A stretch of DNA of 64,000 nt from positions 1 to 64,000 of the forward strand of contig NZ_SOEE01000012.1 of NCBI RefSeq assembly GCF_004366035.1, in the 5' to 3' direction. The position numbers and the translations under genes were made by a program. This DNA comes from Cytobacillus oceanisediminis. GTDB lineage: Bacteria > Bacillota > Bacilli > Bacillales > Cytobacillaceae. How positions within the stretch are numbered: the first letter of the stretch is position 1; the number at the start of each line of letters is the position of its first letter. A model generated the notes under the pieces. That model did not search any database. It had not been told where the DNA came from and saw only the letters and a list, made by a program, of their open reading frames with translations. Positions 40,921 through 50,112 of the stretch are shown here, piece by piece.

Positions 40921-42108
40921 CTATACAGCCGCTTTCGGTTTCGGCTCCTTTTTTTGCCAGGCAATCGTGATAAACAATGTAACGATCAATAGGGCGAGAC
41001 CGAGCACAAACGGATAGGTTATCCGTACATCGTAAAGTACGCCGGCAATCGTTGGGCCAAGCACGTTTCCAATGCTCATATAAGCATTATTCATCCCCAT
41101 CGCAAATCCCTGCTCATTGCCAGCCATTTTTGAGATAAGCGTGGTTAAAACCGGACGCAGAATGGAAGTGGCCAGGAAAATGATCAGCGAAATGACAAAG
41201 AAAAGTGCATAGCTTCCTGCAAACAGCGATACAAGGAAGCCTGACGCCGCAACAGCCAAAAAGATATTCAATACCTTTCCTTCTCCGAATTTATTAACCA
41301 CCCGATCGACTACAAATAGCTGAACAATAACACTAATGACCCCCGTTGAAGTCACCATAATGGCAATTTCCTGCGGAGTAGCAGCAAACTCATTATCAAG
41401 GTACAGCCCCAGCACTGATTCATACGCCATTAAACCAAAACTCATCACCAATGTGATGACAAGCGGAATAAAATATGGCTTCTTAACAGACATTGCCAGC
41501 TTCTTGACCATTGGTTCCTCGTCAGGCATTTCTCCCGGCACCGTCTGCAATGTGCTGCTTTCTTCGAGGAGCACAATTGAAAAAATAACTGCCACTAGAG
41601 ATACAAGCGCTGAAATCAGAAAAGGCATTTTCAATCCGAAGTCTGCCAAAAATCCGCCAATTCCAGGTCCAACCACAATTCCAAGTGACATTGCAGCTGA
41701 GACAAGGCCATTCCCTTTTGCACGCTGCTCCATAGTTGTAATATCCGCAATGTAAGCAAAAATAGCTGGAATCAGCAATGCTGCTCCAATGCCTCCGATT
41801 ACGCGTGAAAAATAAAGCAGCCAAATGGAATCCACTGCATAAAAGACAAGCATGGATAATGTCAAACCAGCTAATCCGTAAATAATCATCTTTCTTCGGC
41901 CGTATTGGTCTGCCCATTTCCCTGCAATGGGTGAAAAAATCAGCTGGGCACCCGCAAAAATGGCAATCATCAAGCCAGCTGCCGTTCCACCCTGATTAAT
42001 GGATTCCAAATAAGCCGGCAAAATCGGAATAATAATCCCAAAGCTTCCGATCGCAATAAACATATTGATCATTAAAATGACCATCTTTTTCTTTTGATCC
42101 CCAGACAT
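40921..42108 (-). CDS. MFS multidrug efflux transporter (Bmr/NorA-like DHA1)
   Basis: 395 residues, 12 membrane segments. Features of the DHA1 drug:H+ antiporters: GIIIPILPAYLESI in TM1, motif A GKWADQYGRRKMI, and motif C GIVVGPGIGGFLAD in TM5. ATG 42108 with GGAGGGG upstream. A perfect 16-bp palindrome ATTTAGCACGCTAAAT lies 45 bases upstream, probably the operator of a MarR- or TetR-type repressor encoded elsewhere. Substrate not predictable. Confidence 0.88.
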   Translation of the reverse strand: MSGDQKKKMVILMINMFIAIGSFGIIIPILPAYLESINQGGTAAGLMIAIFAGAQLIFSPIAGKWADQYGRRKMIIYGLAGLTLSMLVFYAVDSIWLLYFSRVIGGIGAALLIPAIFAYIADITTMEQRAKGNGLVSAAMSLGIVVGPGIGGFLADFGLKMPFLISALVSLVAVIFSIVLLEESSTLQTVPGEMPDEEPMVKKLAMSVKKPYFIPLVITLVMSFGLMAYESVLGLYLDNEFAATPQEIAIMVTSTGVISVIVQLFVVDRVVNKFGEGKVLNIFLAVAASGFLVSLFAGSYALFFVISLIIFLATSILRPVLTTLISKMAGNEQGFAMGMNNAYMSIGNVLGPTIAGVLYDVRITYPFVLGLALLIVTLFITIAWQKKEPKPKAAV

Positions 42109-42152
42109 AGCGGATACCCCTCCTTCTATATGTGAAAAATTTACATTAATTT

Positions 42153-42168
42153 ATTTAGCACGCTAAAT
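42153..42168. promoter_or_regulatory. operator-like palindrome upstream of MFS gene
   Basis: ATTTAGC-AC-GCTAAAT, perfect two-fold symmetry, 45 bases before the start codon. Single copy in this window. TTTAGC half-sites fit MarR-type operators. Confidence 0.55.
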
Positions 42169-42209
42169 AGCTTATAATGAGACAGGCTGCTTTGTCAAAG
42201 GAAAAATAA

Positions 42210-42242
42210 GAGAAGCTCCAGCATATGCTGAAGCCTCTTGTA
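42210..42242. terminator. terminator of secreted helical protein gene
   Basis: Stem GAAGCTCCAGCA/TGCTGAAGCCTC with G-T pairs; followed on the minus strand by TTATTTTT. Confidence 0.65.
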
Positions 42243-42243
42243 T

Positions 42244-42882
42244 TCACCCTTTGAATTTGTCCGGGAATTGCTTCACAACTGCTTTTGAAATGGCATCTGC
42301 CATTATGATAATATGCGACAATCCATCATCAATTGAAACAATTCTTGCATCCCAATCCTTAACCAGGCTCGCTGTTAAATCATCTGTCACCAATTCGAGG
42401 TGCGTGTATAGCAATTTTTTTACATCTTCATTTTGCAAATTCGGATTGGCTCCGCTTAGAAAAGCAGCAATCTCATCTGCATTGCGATGCCATTTTTTGT
42501 TCAGCTGATTCACTTTGGCGCCTTGCCCGCTTTTGGCAGCTTCAACAATATCTCCGGCAATAACAATATGCTCCTTAAGCAGCTCTGTAAGCTTATTTCC
42601 TGCAGCATCTCCATAATAAGGCTTTATTGAATTCCCGATTTCCTCCTGATTTTTCAAAAGCCTTGCCAGAACCTGCTTCTGATCCTCCGCACCGGCTGTT
42701 GTGGCACTTGTAATATAATTGCTTGTCCATAATACATTGTTCATCCATAACCTGCGGAATTCATTTTCAAACTTAACCTCTGATTGTGTGATACACGGTT
42801 TCTGTGCAGCTGCATTGCCTGGAGCTGCCAGCGTATTCAGCGGCAGCAGCAGCATTATTCCCAATATCAGTAATTTCTTCAT
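42244..42882 (-). CDS. secreted four-helix-bundle-like protein, unknown function
   Basis: 212 residues. Signal peptide (1-20, cleavage near LAAPGNA), then an all-helical region. One His sits in each of four predicted helices (LKEHIVIAGD, KKWHRNADEI, LYTHLELVTDD, DGLSHIIIMAD) together with Trp/Asn near the start (LWMNNVLWTSNYITS). That layout would suit a metal or heme site in a helical bundle. Relatives in Bacillus are often labelled glycosyltransferase, which I see no support for. Single gene with its own terminator. Confidence 0.65.
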   Translation of the reverse strand: MKKLLILGIMLLLPLNTLAAPGNAAAQKPCITQSEVKFENEFRRLWMNNVLWTSNYITSATTAGAEDQKQVLARLLKNQEEIGNSIKPYYGDAAGNKLTELLKEHIVIAGDIVEAAKSGQGAKVNQLNKKWHRNADEIAAFLSGANPNLQNEDVKKLLYTHLELVTDDLTASLVKDWDARIVSIDDGLSHIIIMADAISKAVVKQFPDKFKG

Positions 42883-42950
42883 ATCCTTTTCTCCTTCCAG
42901 ATTGAAAAAGTTTCCTTCTTATTTTGATTATCTTAAGAGTTTTCATTCCA

Positions 42951-42985
42951 AAAAAATAAAGCTCGAGGCTAATGCCCCAAGCTTT
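42951..42985 (-). terminator. terminator downstream of aspartokinase
   Basis: Minus-strand stem AAAGCTTGGGGC/GCCTCGAGCTTT followed by ATTTTTTT. The next palindrome copy begins four bases away. Confidence 0.65.
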
Positions 42986-42988
42986 TTC

Positions 42989-43004
42989 AATCAAACGTTT
43001 GATT
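42989..43004. repeat. dispersed 16-bp palindrome, copy 7
   Basis: Exact AATCAAACGTTTGATT beside a terminator in the spacer between the aspartokinase gene and the secreted helical protein gene. It is the last copy in the window. Confidence 0.9.
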
Positions 43005-43136
43005 TATTTGCCATAGCTTGCTGAATAGGAATTTTATTGCACTAATTTGCATATAGGCATATTTTACTTTCAGGTAAATCATTATACTTTCGTATAAATA
43101 ACCCCTCGGATAAACAAAATTACTATTGTACAGTTA

Positions 43137-44501
43137 TCACACCACTGCTGCCGCAGCAAAGAACTCATTGTAAAGCGCCTGTACCGCGCGTTTTTCATCC
43201 ACTGCCTGTACGCCAAACATCATGCTCACTTCAGATGAGCCCTGATTGATCATTTCCATATTTACTTTCGCTTTAGCGAGGGCCTTGGATGCCCGGGCCA
43301 TTGTTCCGATGTTTTGGCGCATCCCCTCACCAACCACCATGATAAGCGACAGGCTATGCTGGATTTTCACCTCATCCGCGTGAAGTTCATGTTGAATGCG
43401 GCTCAGAATTTCTTCCTCCACACCATTAGTAAATTGGTTTTCCCGAAGAATAATGGAGATATCATCAATTCCTGAAGGTGTATGCTCATAGCTGAGTCCA
43501 TACTCTTCCAAAATGGTCAGCAGCTTCCTCCCGAAGCCGACTTCCCTGTTCATTAAGTATTTGCCGACGTATATGCTGCAGAATCCCTGATCACTGGCAA
43601 TCCCGATCACAGGTCCGTTTGTGTTATCGCGCTCGTTCACAATCCTCGTGCCAGGAGCAGATGGATTATTCGTATTTTTAATCTGCACAGGAATTCCAGC
43701 CCTGAATGCCGGCACTAGCGCTTCATCATGCAGGACAGTAAAACCTGCATAGGAAAGCTCCCGCATTTCGCGGTATGTCAGTTCTTTGATTTCTTTAGGA
43801 CTTTCCACAATAAATGGATTTACCGAATAAACAGCATCCACATCTGTAAAATTTTCATACAAGTCCGCTTTGGCTGCTCCAGCCAAAATGGAACCTGTCA
43901 CATCCGATCCGCTCCTTGAAAATGTGAAAACCTGCCCATCCCTGCTATACCCAAAGAAACCTGGAAAAATGATAATCCCGTCCTGTTCCCTTAGGGAATA
44001 TAGATTCTCATATGCCTCGGGAAGAACCTGTGCATTTCCAGGCTCCGGGCTTACAAGCAATCCCGCTTCTTTCGGGTTCACATACCTTGCTTCCACTCCC
44101 TGCTGCTGAAAATAAGCTGCAACAAGCTTAGCGTTATTATCCTCTCCGCTCGCTTTGATTAGATCCATAAAAACTTCAGGATCATCTGTATCGCTGGAGA
44201 GCCTTGTAAAAAGATCCTCCCTAATCATATCTTTAATGTCCAGACCCAGCTCTAATTCATCAGCGATTTGGCTATATCGATCCAATACAGCTTCAGCCAA
44301 GTCATCTGCTGCTTCTCCCAGAATCCGTTTCTCTGCACATGCAATTAATAAATCAGTAACCTTATTATCTGCTGAAAATCGCTTTCCAGGAGCCGAGACG
44401 ACTATTATCTTCCGCTCTGGATCAGCATTTACAATATTGAAAACCTTTTCGAGTTGCTTTCCGGATGCTAAAGAAGATCCTCCGAACTTCACGACTTTCA
44501 T
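43137..44501 (-). CDS. aspartate kinase, monofunctional (YclM/ThrD type)
   Basis: 454 residues. Amino-acid-kinase domain with KFGGSSLASG (4-13), TFSRSGSDVTGSILAGA and NFTDVDAVYSVNP; C-terminal tandem ACT domains from about 300. Length and the SLASGKQ start fit the aspartokinase III-type YclM of B. subtilis rather than LysC or DapG. First step of the aspartate pathway (Lys, Thr, Met, diaminopimelate). I see no lysine or T-box element upstream, so feedback is probably allosteric through the ACT domains. Confidence 0.92.
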   Translation of the reverse strand: MKVVKFGGSSLASGKQLEKVFNIVNADPERKIIVVSAPGKRFSADNKVTDLLIACAEKRILGEAADDLAEAVLDRYSQIADELELGLDIKDMIREDLFTRLSSDTDDPEVFMDLIKASGEDNNAKLVAAYFQQQGVEARYVNPKEAGLLVSPEPGNAQVLPEAYENLYSLREQDGIIIFPGFFGYSRDGQVFTFSRSGSDVTGSILAGAAKADLYENFTDVDAVYSVNPFIVESPKEIKELTYREMRELSYAGFTVLHDEALVPAFRAGIPVQIKNTNNPSAPGTRIVNERDNTNGPVIGIASDQGFCSIYVGKYLMNREVGFGRKLLTILEEYGLSYEHTPSGIDDISIILRENQFTNGVEEEILSRIQHELHADEVKIQHSLSLIMVVGEGMRQNIGTMARASKALAKAKVNMEMINQGSSEVSMMFGVQAVDEKRAVQALYNEFFAAAAVV

Positions 44502-44686
44502 CCTGACATCTCCTAATCTCTGAAAATTTAATCTTTATTTTACTCTTATCCGAATAGAAATCAAGAGAAATTCTATCCTGAAAACACATATGTTCACCAT
44601 AAAAACACACAAAAATATATAAATATATTAAATATGATTAACTTGTGTGATTATATCGCTTCATAATATTATTTAAGAATAATAAA

Positions 44687-44700
44687 AGAAAACGCTTACA
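44687..44700. promoter_or_regulatory. cre-like site
   Basis: AGAAAACGCTTACA differs from the CcpA consensus TGNAANCGNTNNCA only in the first two positions. It lies 65 bases upstream of the sigma-B -35. Confidence 0.4.
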
Positions 44701-44764
44701 AGAAACATTTTATTTTATCCCGTTCTGCCGAATTGCCCAAAGCAAAAAAACTATTAATATTATG

Positions 44765-44790
44765 GTTTTTCCCTTTCCAAAACGGGGTAT
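44765..44790 (+). promoter_or_regulatory. sigma-B promoter of rsbY-like gene
   Basis: GTTTTT (44765-44770), 14-base spacer, GGGTAT (44785-44790). The -10 is a perfect sigma-B match and the -35 keeps GTTT. The start codon is 60 bases downstream. Confidence 0.8.
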
Positions 44791-44849
44791 ATGTTAAGGA
44801 TATTTATATAAAGATTTAAATCGTAAAAACACGGGAAGGGAAAAAGTCT

Positions 44850-45992
44850 ATGGGAATCCTAGTTGTGGACGATAATCAAGCCAATTTGTTTGTCATTCAG
44901 CATATATTAAAACGCGCCGGGTATAAAGACCATTTAACGTTTTCTTCTGCAAAGGATATGTTTCAGCATCTTCAGGGATATTCACCTTTCTCAGCTGATA
45001 TAAAAGCAGACATTATCTTAATGGATATTATGATGCCGGAGATGGATGGAATTGAAGCATGCCGGCGGCTTCAGCAGATTCCACATTTAAAGGATATACC
45101 GGTGATTTTTGTAACTGCATTGGAAGATTCAAATAAGGTAGCAGAAGCTCTTGATGCGGGCGGAACTGATTATGTTATGAAGCCCATAAATAAAACGGAA
45201 CTGCTTGCCCGGATTCGTGCTGCATTAAGACTTAAGTATGAAAAGGACTGGCATAAGGAGCAGGAAAATAAAATCAAGAATGAATTGGATTTATCCATGC
45301 AGGTGCAGACCAGCATGCTGAGCGAGCCGATTTATCATGAGTACACACTGTTAAAAGCTTCCTACCTCCCAGCCAACAAACTTGCAGGGGACATGTATTA
45401 CTGGTACCAAATCGATGAACATCGCTTTGCTGCCATCCAGCTGGACATGATGGGCCACGGAATTTCAGCATCCCTTGTATGCATGTTTATCTCTTCTGTT
45501 CTAAGGGATGCCATCAGAACATGCAGCGATCCTGAATACGTCATGAAGGAACTAAATCGGTGGATGAATTCCCTTAATCAGCGCAATCAGCGGATTCCAT
45601 ATTATTTTACAGCCATTTACCTCGTCCTTAATAAAAAAGACAAAACCGTCGAGTATGTAAATGCCGGGCATCCAACCGGATACGCACTAACAGATAAGAA
45701 GGAAATGGTCAGCTTACCCAGCAATATGTGTGCAGTAGGCTTTTTTGAAGATATTACGATTCAAAAAGAAACAATTCCCTATATAGACTCCATCCAGCTG
45801 CTCCTGTTTACGGACGGAGTGGAAGAAGCAGTGGAGCAGAATAATCTTAACCCTTGTGAATACCTTCAGCGCTTCGCATCCTTCCATTGGAATGCAGCCA
45901 GAACTGCAGAACCAATCGATATGATTCTGACTAAACAGCAGCAGGCAAGCGCTGATGATGATATGTGTGTTGTTCTGGTTCAGGCAGATTAG
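44850..45992 (+). CDS. rsbY: response regulator with PP2C phosphatase domain (RsbY-like)
   Basis: 380 residues. Receiver domain 1-120 with Asp7-Asp8, phosphoacceptor Asp59 (ILMDIMMPEMDG), TALED and Lys in VMKPIN. A helical linker joins a SpoIIE/RsbU-type PP2C domain: metal Asp in AGDMYYWY, LDMMGHGISASL, VNAGHPTGY, LLLFTDGVEEA and ADDDMCVVLV. In the B. cereus group RsbY, activated by kinase RsbK, dephosphorylates anti-anti-sigma RsbV and frees sigma-B. Here the kinase and methyltransferase genes lie just downstream on the opposite strand, and a sigma-B promoter precedes this gene, suggesting positive feedback. Confidence 0.85.
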   Translation: MGILVVDDNQANLFVIQHILKRAGYKDHLTFSSAKDMFQHLQGYSPFSADIKADIILMDIMMPEMDGIEACRRLQQIPHLKDIPVIFVTALEDSNKVAEALDAGGTDYVMKPINKTELLARIRAALRLKYEKDWHKEQENKIKNELDLSMQVQTSMLSEPIYHEYTLLKASYLPANKLAGDMYYWYQIDEHRFAAIQLDMMGHGISASLVCMFISSVLRDAIRTCSDPEYVMKELNRWMNSLNQRNQRIPYYFTAIYLVLNKKDKTVEYVNAGHPTGYALTDKKEMVSLPSNMCAVGFFEDITIQKETIPYIDSIQLLLFTDGVEEAVEQNNLNPCEYLQRFASFHWNAARTAEPIDMILTKQQQASADDDMCVVLVQAD

Positions 45993-46018
45993 GGTGTATA
46001 CATAATATTTTTGCAAAA

Positions 46019-46062
46019 AAAACAGAGTACAGTCCCTCAAATAGGGTCCGCACTCTGTTTTT
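46019..46062 (+). terminator. rsbY-like gene terminator
   Basis: Outer stem AAAACAGAGT/ACTCTGTTTT with inner CCCT/AGGG pairing, then TATA. Confidence 0.75.
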
Positions 46063-46091
46063 ATATAAAGATAAAAATGTGATTATTTTTG

Positions 46092-46227
46092 AACCTTAAA
46101 TATTGTTTAGCTCCATAAGGAACGCTTCGGCAGCTTTTGGGATGATGCGTGTCATGCTGACGTTGCCACAGGACGTGGCGTTCATGATCTTCGTTCCTTT
46201 GCGGGCAAGGGGCTTCCGCTTTTCTTA
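46092..46227 (-). repeat. modular dispersed repeat, copy C
   Basis: 136-bp member. On the minus strand it starts TAAGAAAAGCGGAAGCCCC, whose TAA is the stop codon of the methyltransferase gene, and ends GGAGCTAAACAATATTTAAG. Internal block CACGTCCTGTGGCAACGTC is identical in copy B, and GCCGAAGCGTTCCTTATGGA resembles copy E. Confidence 0.8.
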
Positions 46228-47040
46228 TGCTGGAGCAGTCTTCCTGAAAATCTTTTCCTGCAGGTTGATTTCTTCAAATACAGGCACTTCCATCCTCAGC
46301 GCTTCCTTGCTTCCAAGTCCCAGAACTCCCCCCATGCTGAGGCTTTCATTGAAAAGATTAAAAACATGGCTTTGCAGATCAGTATTAAAATATATCATGA
46401 CATTGCGGCATATAATCACATGAAATTCATTAAAAGAACCATCGGTCACCAGATTATGCTGCGCAAAAACCATTCGATTAAGCAGAGATGATTTTAAATA
46501 AGCTGCTTCACAATCTGTAGTGTAGTATTCTGAAAATGATTTTTTTCCGCCTGCCATAATGTAATTCTTTGTGTAGAGCTGCATTTTTTGCAGAGGGATC
46601 ATTCCGCTCTCTGCTTTTTTTAACACTTTTTCATTGATGTCTGTGGCATAAATTTTAGTTCGTTCTCCCAGACCTTCTTCTTCCATCAAAATAGACATGG
46701 AATAGGCTTCCTCTCCAGTCGAACAGCCTGCATGCCAAATTCTGATCTCAGGCAATTCTCTGAGCATCGGGACTACCTCATTTCGAAAAGCTTTAAAAAA
46801 CGAAGGATCCCGGAACATTTCGGTAACATTGATTGAAAAATCGCTCAGGACCTTTTGCAGATACCCTTCTTCATGTATAACCTTCTCTGTGAGGCTTGTT
46901 ATGCTGGGCAGCCGATCCCTGCTAATGCGATTTTGGATCCTCCTTGCAATAGAAGAGCGCATATATTGCCGGAAATCATACCCTGATAAACCGTAAATGG
47001 CCTTTAAAAGTAAATCTATCTCTAATTCTTCCTTTTTCAA
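46225..47040 (-). CDS. rsbM: CheR-type methyltransferase (RsbM-like)
   Basis: 271 residues, complete CheR fold: N-terminal helical domain (SGYDFRQYMRSSIARRI), SAM-binding HAGCSTGEEAYSMSILM, YATDINEKVL, and HNLVTDGSFNEFHVIICRNVMIYF. No chemotaxis genes are nearby. It precedes (on the map) the hybrid kinase gene transcribed in the same direction, 98 bases away, as for RsbM, which methylates RsbK and keeps it inactive in B. cereus. Its stop codon is shared with repeat C. Confidence 0.85.
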   Translation of the reverse strand: MKKEELEIDLLLKAIYGLSGYDFRQYMRSSIARRIQNRISRDRLPSITSLTEKVIHEEGYLQKVLSDFSINVTEMFRDPSFFKAFRNEVVPMLRELPEIRIWHAGCSTGEEAYSMSILMEEEGLGERTKIYATDINEKVLKKAESGMIPLQKMQLYTKNYIMAGGKKSFSEYYTTDCEAAYLKSSLLNRMVFAQHNLVTDGSFNEFHVIICRNVMIYFNTDLQSHVFNLFNESLSMGGVLGLGSKEALRMEVPVFEEINLQEKIFRKTAPA

Positions 47041-47137
47041 TTCTATTCATTCCTCAACTTTCGAGAATAAAATTATGGCTGCGGGGAAAGCTCCTCATTC
47101 TGTCCGTACATTAGAAATGGCGCTCCTCCTGTTCCTT

Positions 47138-49933
47138 CTATGAAAGCCACACCCTCATAACGGACAGCAGCTGGTCCAGTTTTAATGGCTTGCTGATATA
47201 ATCTGTTGCACCCGCTTCCATGCACTTTTCCCTATCGCCTTTCATTGCCTTGGCAGTAAGGGCAATGATTGGAACATCCTGATGCCTGTCCAGCCCGCGA
47301 AGCCTCTTCATGGTTTCATAACCATCCATAACCGGCATCATAATATCCATCAGCACAATATCAATCTTTTCTGTACCCATTAGTAAATCCAGACATTGCA
47401 TCCCGTTTTCTGCTGTAAGGACATTCATGCCTTCTTTATTTAATGCATTTTTCAGCGCATATATATTTCTGTGATCATCATCTACGACAATGACTGTTTT
47501 ATCTTTAAGCTCAGTACCTGTATGCTGATGCTCTGCTTCACTATTTCCTTCAGCAGCTAGGGGTTCTGCTGCCTCATACACTTCCTCCAGAGGTTCAGCG
47601 GTTACTGCAGCTTCTTCAAAAGCAAGCGTTCCTGCCTCAATTTCAGGCATGCCGTTTGGCAAATTCGGAATGACCAGTGTAAAACGGCTTCCTTTTCCTT
47701 CTTCACTCTCCACTTTGCAAATGCCGCCGAGCAGCTGGGCAAATTCCTTGGAGATGGACAATCCCAGGCCCGTTCCGCCATATTTTCTCATCGTGGCTCC
47801 ATCGGCCTGCTGGAAGGCTTCAAAAATCAGCTGCTGCTTTTCTGCTGGAATGCCAATGCCTGTATCCAGCACTGTTATTTTAAGCCAATCATCTGTATAG
47901 GTGGATAACGGCAAACCAAAGAAATCGCTCTGTGCGGCTTTTTCAAAAGTGACTGCTACTGAACCTTCTTCCGTAAATTTAAATGCATTTGACAGGAGAT
48001 TTTTCACAATTTGCTGCAGCCGCTGCTCATCGGTATTGAATACAGGCGGCACTTCTTCTGAAGAGCTTACAGTAAACTCAAGGTTTTTATGCTTTGCCAC
48101 TTGTGTAAAATGCTGCTTCATACGCTGCGACATTTCACCCATATTGACTTCCTCAAAACTGATCTCCAATTTTCCTACTTCTACTTTTGAAAGGTCCAGA
48201 ATATCATTGATCAGGGTAAGCAAATCCTGTCCTGATGTATGAATAACTTTGGAAAACTCCCTCTGTTCCTCAGTGAGCATTTGATCCGGGTCTTCTGTCA
48301 GCATCTCTGATAAAAGCAATATGCTGTTAAGCGGCGTGCGCAGCTCATGAGACATATTTGCCAGGAATTCTGACTTGTATTTTGAGCTTAAACTCAGCTG
48401 CTTTGCTTTTTCCTCCAGCTCTTCCTTGGCAGCCTGAAGTTCTTCGGATTTCATTTCCGCATCTCTGGAGCGCTCTTCAAGCTGTTCATTAATCATACGC
48501 AGCTCTTCAGATTGACTTTGCATTTCTTCAGATTGCGCCTGCAGCTCCTCCGACTGGGACTGCAGCTCTTCAGCCTGTGCCTGCAGTTCCTCTGTCTGTG
48601 CCTGAGATTCTGCCAATAAGCGTTCGATCTCCATTCTTCCTGAAATATTCGTAATGGCTATTCCTAATGTTTCAATTACTTTTTCCAGGAGCTTGATCTG
48701 TACATCAGTGAACTGCCTCAAACTTGCCAATTCTACAACTGCAACGACCTCGTCTTTGAGCATGACGGGTGCCATCATGATGCTTTTCGGCCTGACATCT
48801 CCCAAACCGGTTGATAGGACCTTGTAGTCCTCAGGAACATCATGAAGGAATATTGTTTTCTTATCCCTGACTGTTTGCCCTGCCATTCCTTCCCCAGCAA
48901 AGAAAAAGTCTCTTCCCGCATCTTCCGCCCCATCGGCATAAGCAGCTTGTTTTTTAAATACAGGTTTGCTTCCGCTGTCATCTTTTACGTAAAAGACTCC
49001 GAGATTGGCTCCGGCGGCAGGAGCAAGCCTGGAAATAAAATCATCTGCCAAATTTGCTATAGTCACATGCTGGCTATAAATGCTTACTAATGCAGCAGAC
49101 TGGCTTTGAATCCAGTTCTGCTCACTGATTTCAGCCGAATAGCGCTGTTCTTTTACGTAATAGTTCTCGAGTGAATCAGCCATAGAGTTGAAGGCTATTG
49201 CGATTTCACCAATCTCATCTTTTGTTTCGATATTCAGCCTTGAAATGGAAGAAAGGTCTTGATAATCAATATCCTTAATCCCTTTTATAATTAAGCTGAT
49301 GCTTCTGCCTGTACTTCTAATCACCCAAACTGTCACTCCGATGATTAAAATAATGGCTATTGCAACCGCAGCAACCAAAGTCGATAGTAACTGGCTATAC
49401 GTTTCATTTGCACTTTCCAGGGAATCAGCCATGATGGATTCCTGATATTCTTTAAATTCAGCCAGCTTTACTAGAAGAGAGTTTCGGTTTTCCCTTTCAT
49501 CCCTGTACAGATCTTCCAAGGAATCCAGATCTCCGCTTCCCATTAATCCAATGAAGCTGTTTTGCATTTGGGCATAAGATTCATATGCCTGTTCTACTTC
49601 CTTTAATAGCAGGCTGGATTTCTGTCTATTTAATTCATTTTCCAATTTAAAAATCCGGGTTTTTATCCCTTCATGGTTTGCCTCAATCAATTCAGCCGTC
49701 ATGGCTGGATCTGCCGATTCTATGTCGGTGAGCACACTCAGCAGCTGCTGATCTGTCTGGTAAAAAAGCTGTCTGATCTCTGTAGCCTGGTTTACCTTAT
49801 AATAGCGATCCTCCACAATTTCCAGCATATTTGCCTTCATTCCGTTCACCATAGACAGAATGACAAACATTAGAATAAACATAAAAAATACGGTTAGGCC
49901 CAAACCCATTATTTGCTTTCTCTTAAAGCTCAC
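47138..49933 (-). CDS. rsbK: hybrid sensor histidine kinase (RsbK-like)
   Basis: 931 residues from GTG 49933, which follows AAGGAGA; TTG 49957 is the longer alternative. Order: TM1 (about 8-30), extracytoplasmic helical sensor, TM2 (about 185-205), HAMP, GAF (about 280-420), a long coiled coil of QAQxEEL heptads (about 425-525), HisKA with FLANMSHELRTPLNSI, HATPase (DTGIGIPAEKQ, GGTGLGLSI), an acidic linker and a C-terminal receiver with VLMDIMMPVMDG. This matches RsbK of B. cereus, which phosphorylates RsbY; the receiver may tune that flow. Stimulus unknown. Confidence 0.85.
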   Translation of the reverse strand: MSFKRKQIMGLGLTVFFMFILMFVILSMVNGMKANMLEIVEDRYYKVNQATEIRQLFYQTDQQLLSVLTDIESADPAMTAELIEANHEGIKTRIFKLENELNRQKSSLLLKEVEQAYESYAQMQNSFIGLMGSGDLDSLEDLYRDERENRNSLLVKLAEFKEYQESIMADSLESANETYSQLLSTLVAAVAIAIILIIGVTVWVIRSTGRSISLIIKGIKDIDYQDLSSISRLNIETKDEIGEIAIAFNSMADSLENYYVKEQRYSAEISEQNWIQSQSAALVSIYSQHVTIANLADDFISRLAPAAGANLGVFYVKDDSGSKPVFKKQAAYADGAEDAGRDFFFAGEGMAGQTVRDKKTIFLHDVPEDYKVLSTGLGDVRPKSIMMAPVMLKDEVVAVVELASLRQFTDVQIKLLEKVIETLGIAITNISGRMEIERLLAESQAQTEELQAQAEELQSQSEELQAQSEEMQSQSEELRMINEQLEERSRDAEMKSEELQAAKEELEEKAKQLSLSSKYKSEFLANMSHELRTPLNSILLLSEMLTEDPDQMLTEEQREFSKVIHTSGQDLLTLINDILDLSKVEVGKLEISFEEVNMGEMSQRMKQHFTQVAKHKNLEFTVSSSEEVPPVFNTDEQRLQQIVKNLLSNAFKFTEEGSVAVTFEKAAQSDFFGLPLSTYTDDWLKITVLDTGIGIPAEKQQLIFEAFQQADGATMRKYGGTGLGLSISKEFAQLLGGICKVESEEGKGSRFTLVIPNLPNGMPEIEAGTLAFEEAAVTAEPLEEVYEAAEPLAAEGNSEAEHQHTGTELKDKTVIVVDDDHRNIYALKNALNKEGMNVLTAENGMQCLDLLMGTEKIDIVLMDIMMPVMDGYETMKRLRGLDRHQDVPIIALTAKAMKGDREKCMEAGATDYISKPLKLDQLLSVMRVWLS

Positions 49934-50087
49934 CTGTTCTCTCCTTCTTTCCCCCAATATTTCTTTATCTTTGTTTCCGTTCTCAAGTTCATGTTCACGT
50001 TTATGAGTTTAGGATTTTAATAGACTAGCTTCTTTACCCTTATCCGTTATAAATCAAACCTGCTTTTCTATTTTTTTCATAAAAAAA

Positions 50088-50110
50088 AGGAAGGAAAACT
50101 CCTTCCTGAT
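50088..50110 (-). terminator. terminator of dynamin-like gene
   Basis: Minus-strand stem AGGAAGG/CCTTCCT then TTTTTTTT, just after the stop at 50113. Confidence 0.8.
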
Positions 50111-50112
50111 GT

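Larger units (their letters stand above)
44502..44849. other. regulatory spacer between aspartokinase and rsbY-like genes
   Basis: 348 AT-rich bases between divergent genes. Contains a cre-like site (44687-44700) and a sigma-B promoter (44765-44790). No gene seen. Confidence 0.7.

Noticed and set aside
43005-44849. Lysine riboswitch upstream of aspartokinase
   Set aside because: The 340-base leader region shows none of the conserved L-box blocks and is mostly AT-rich spacer.
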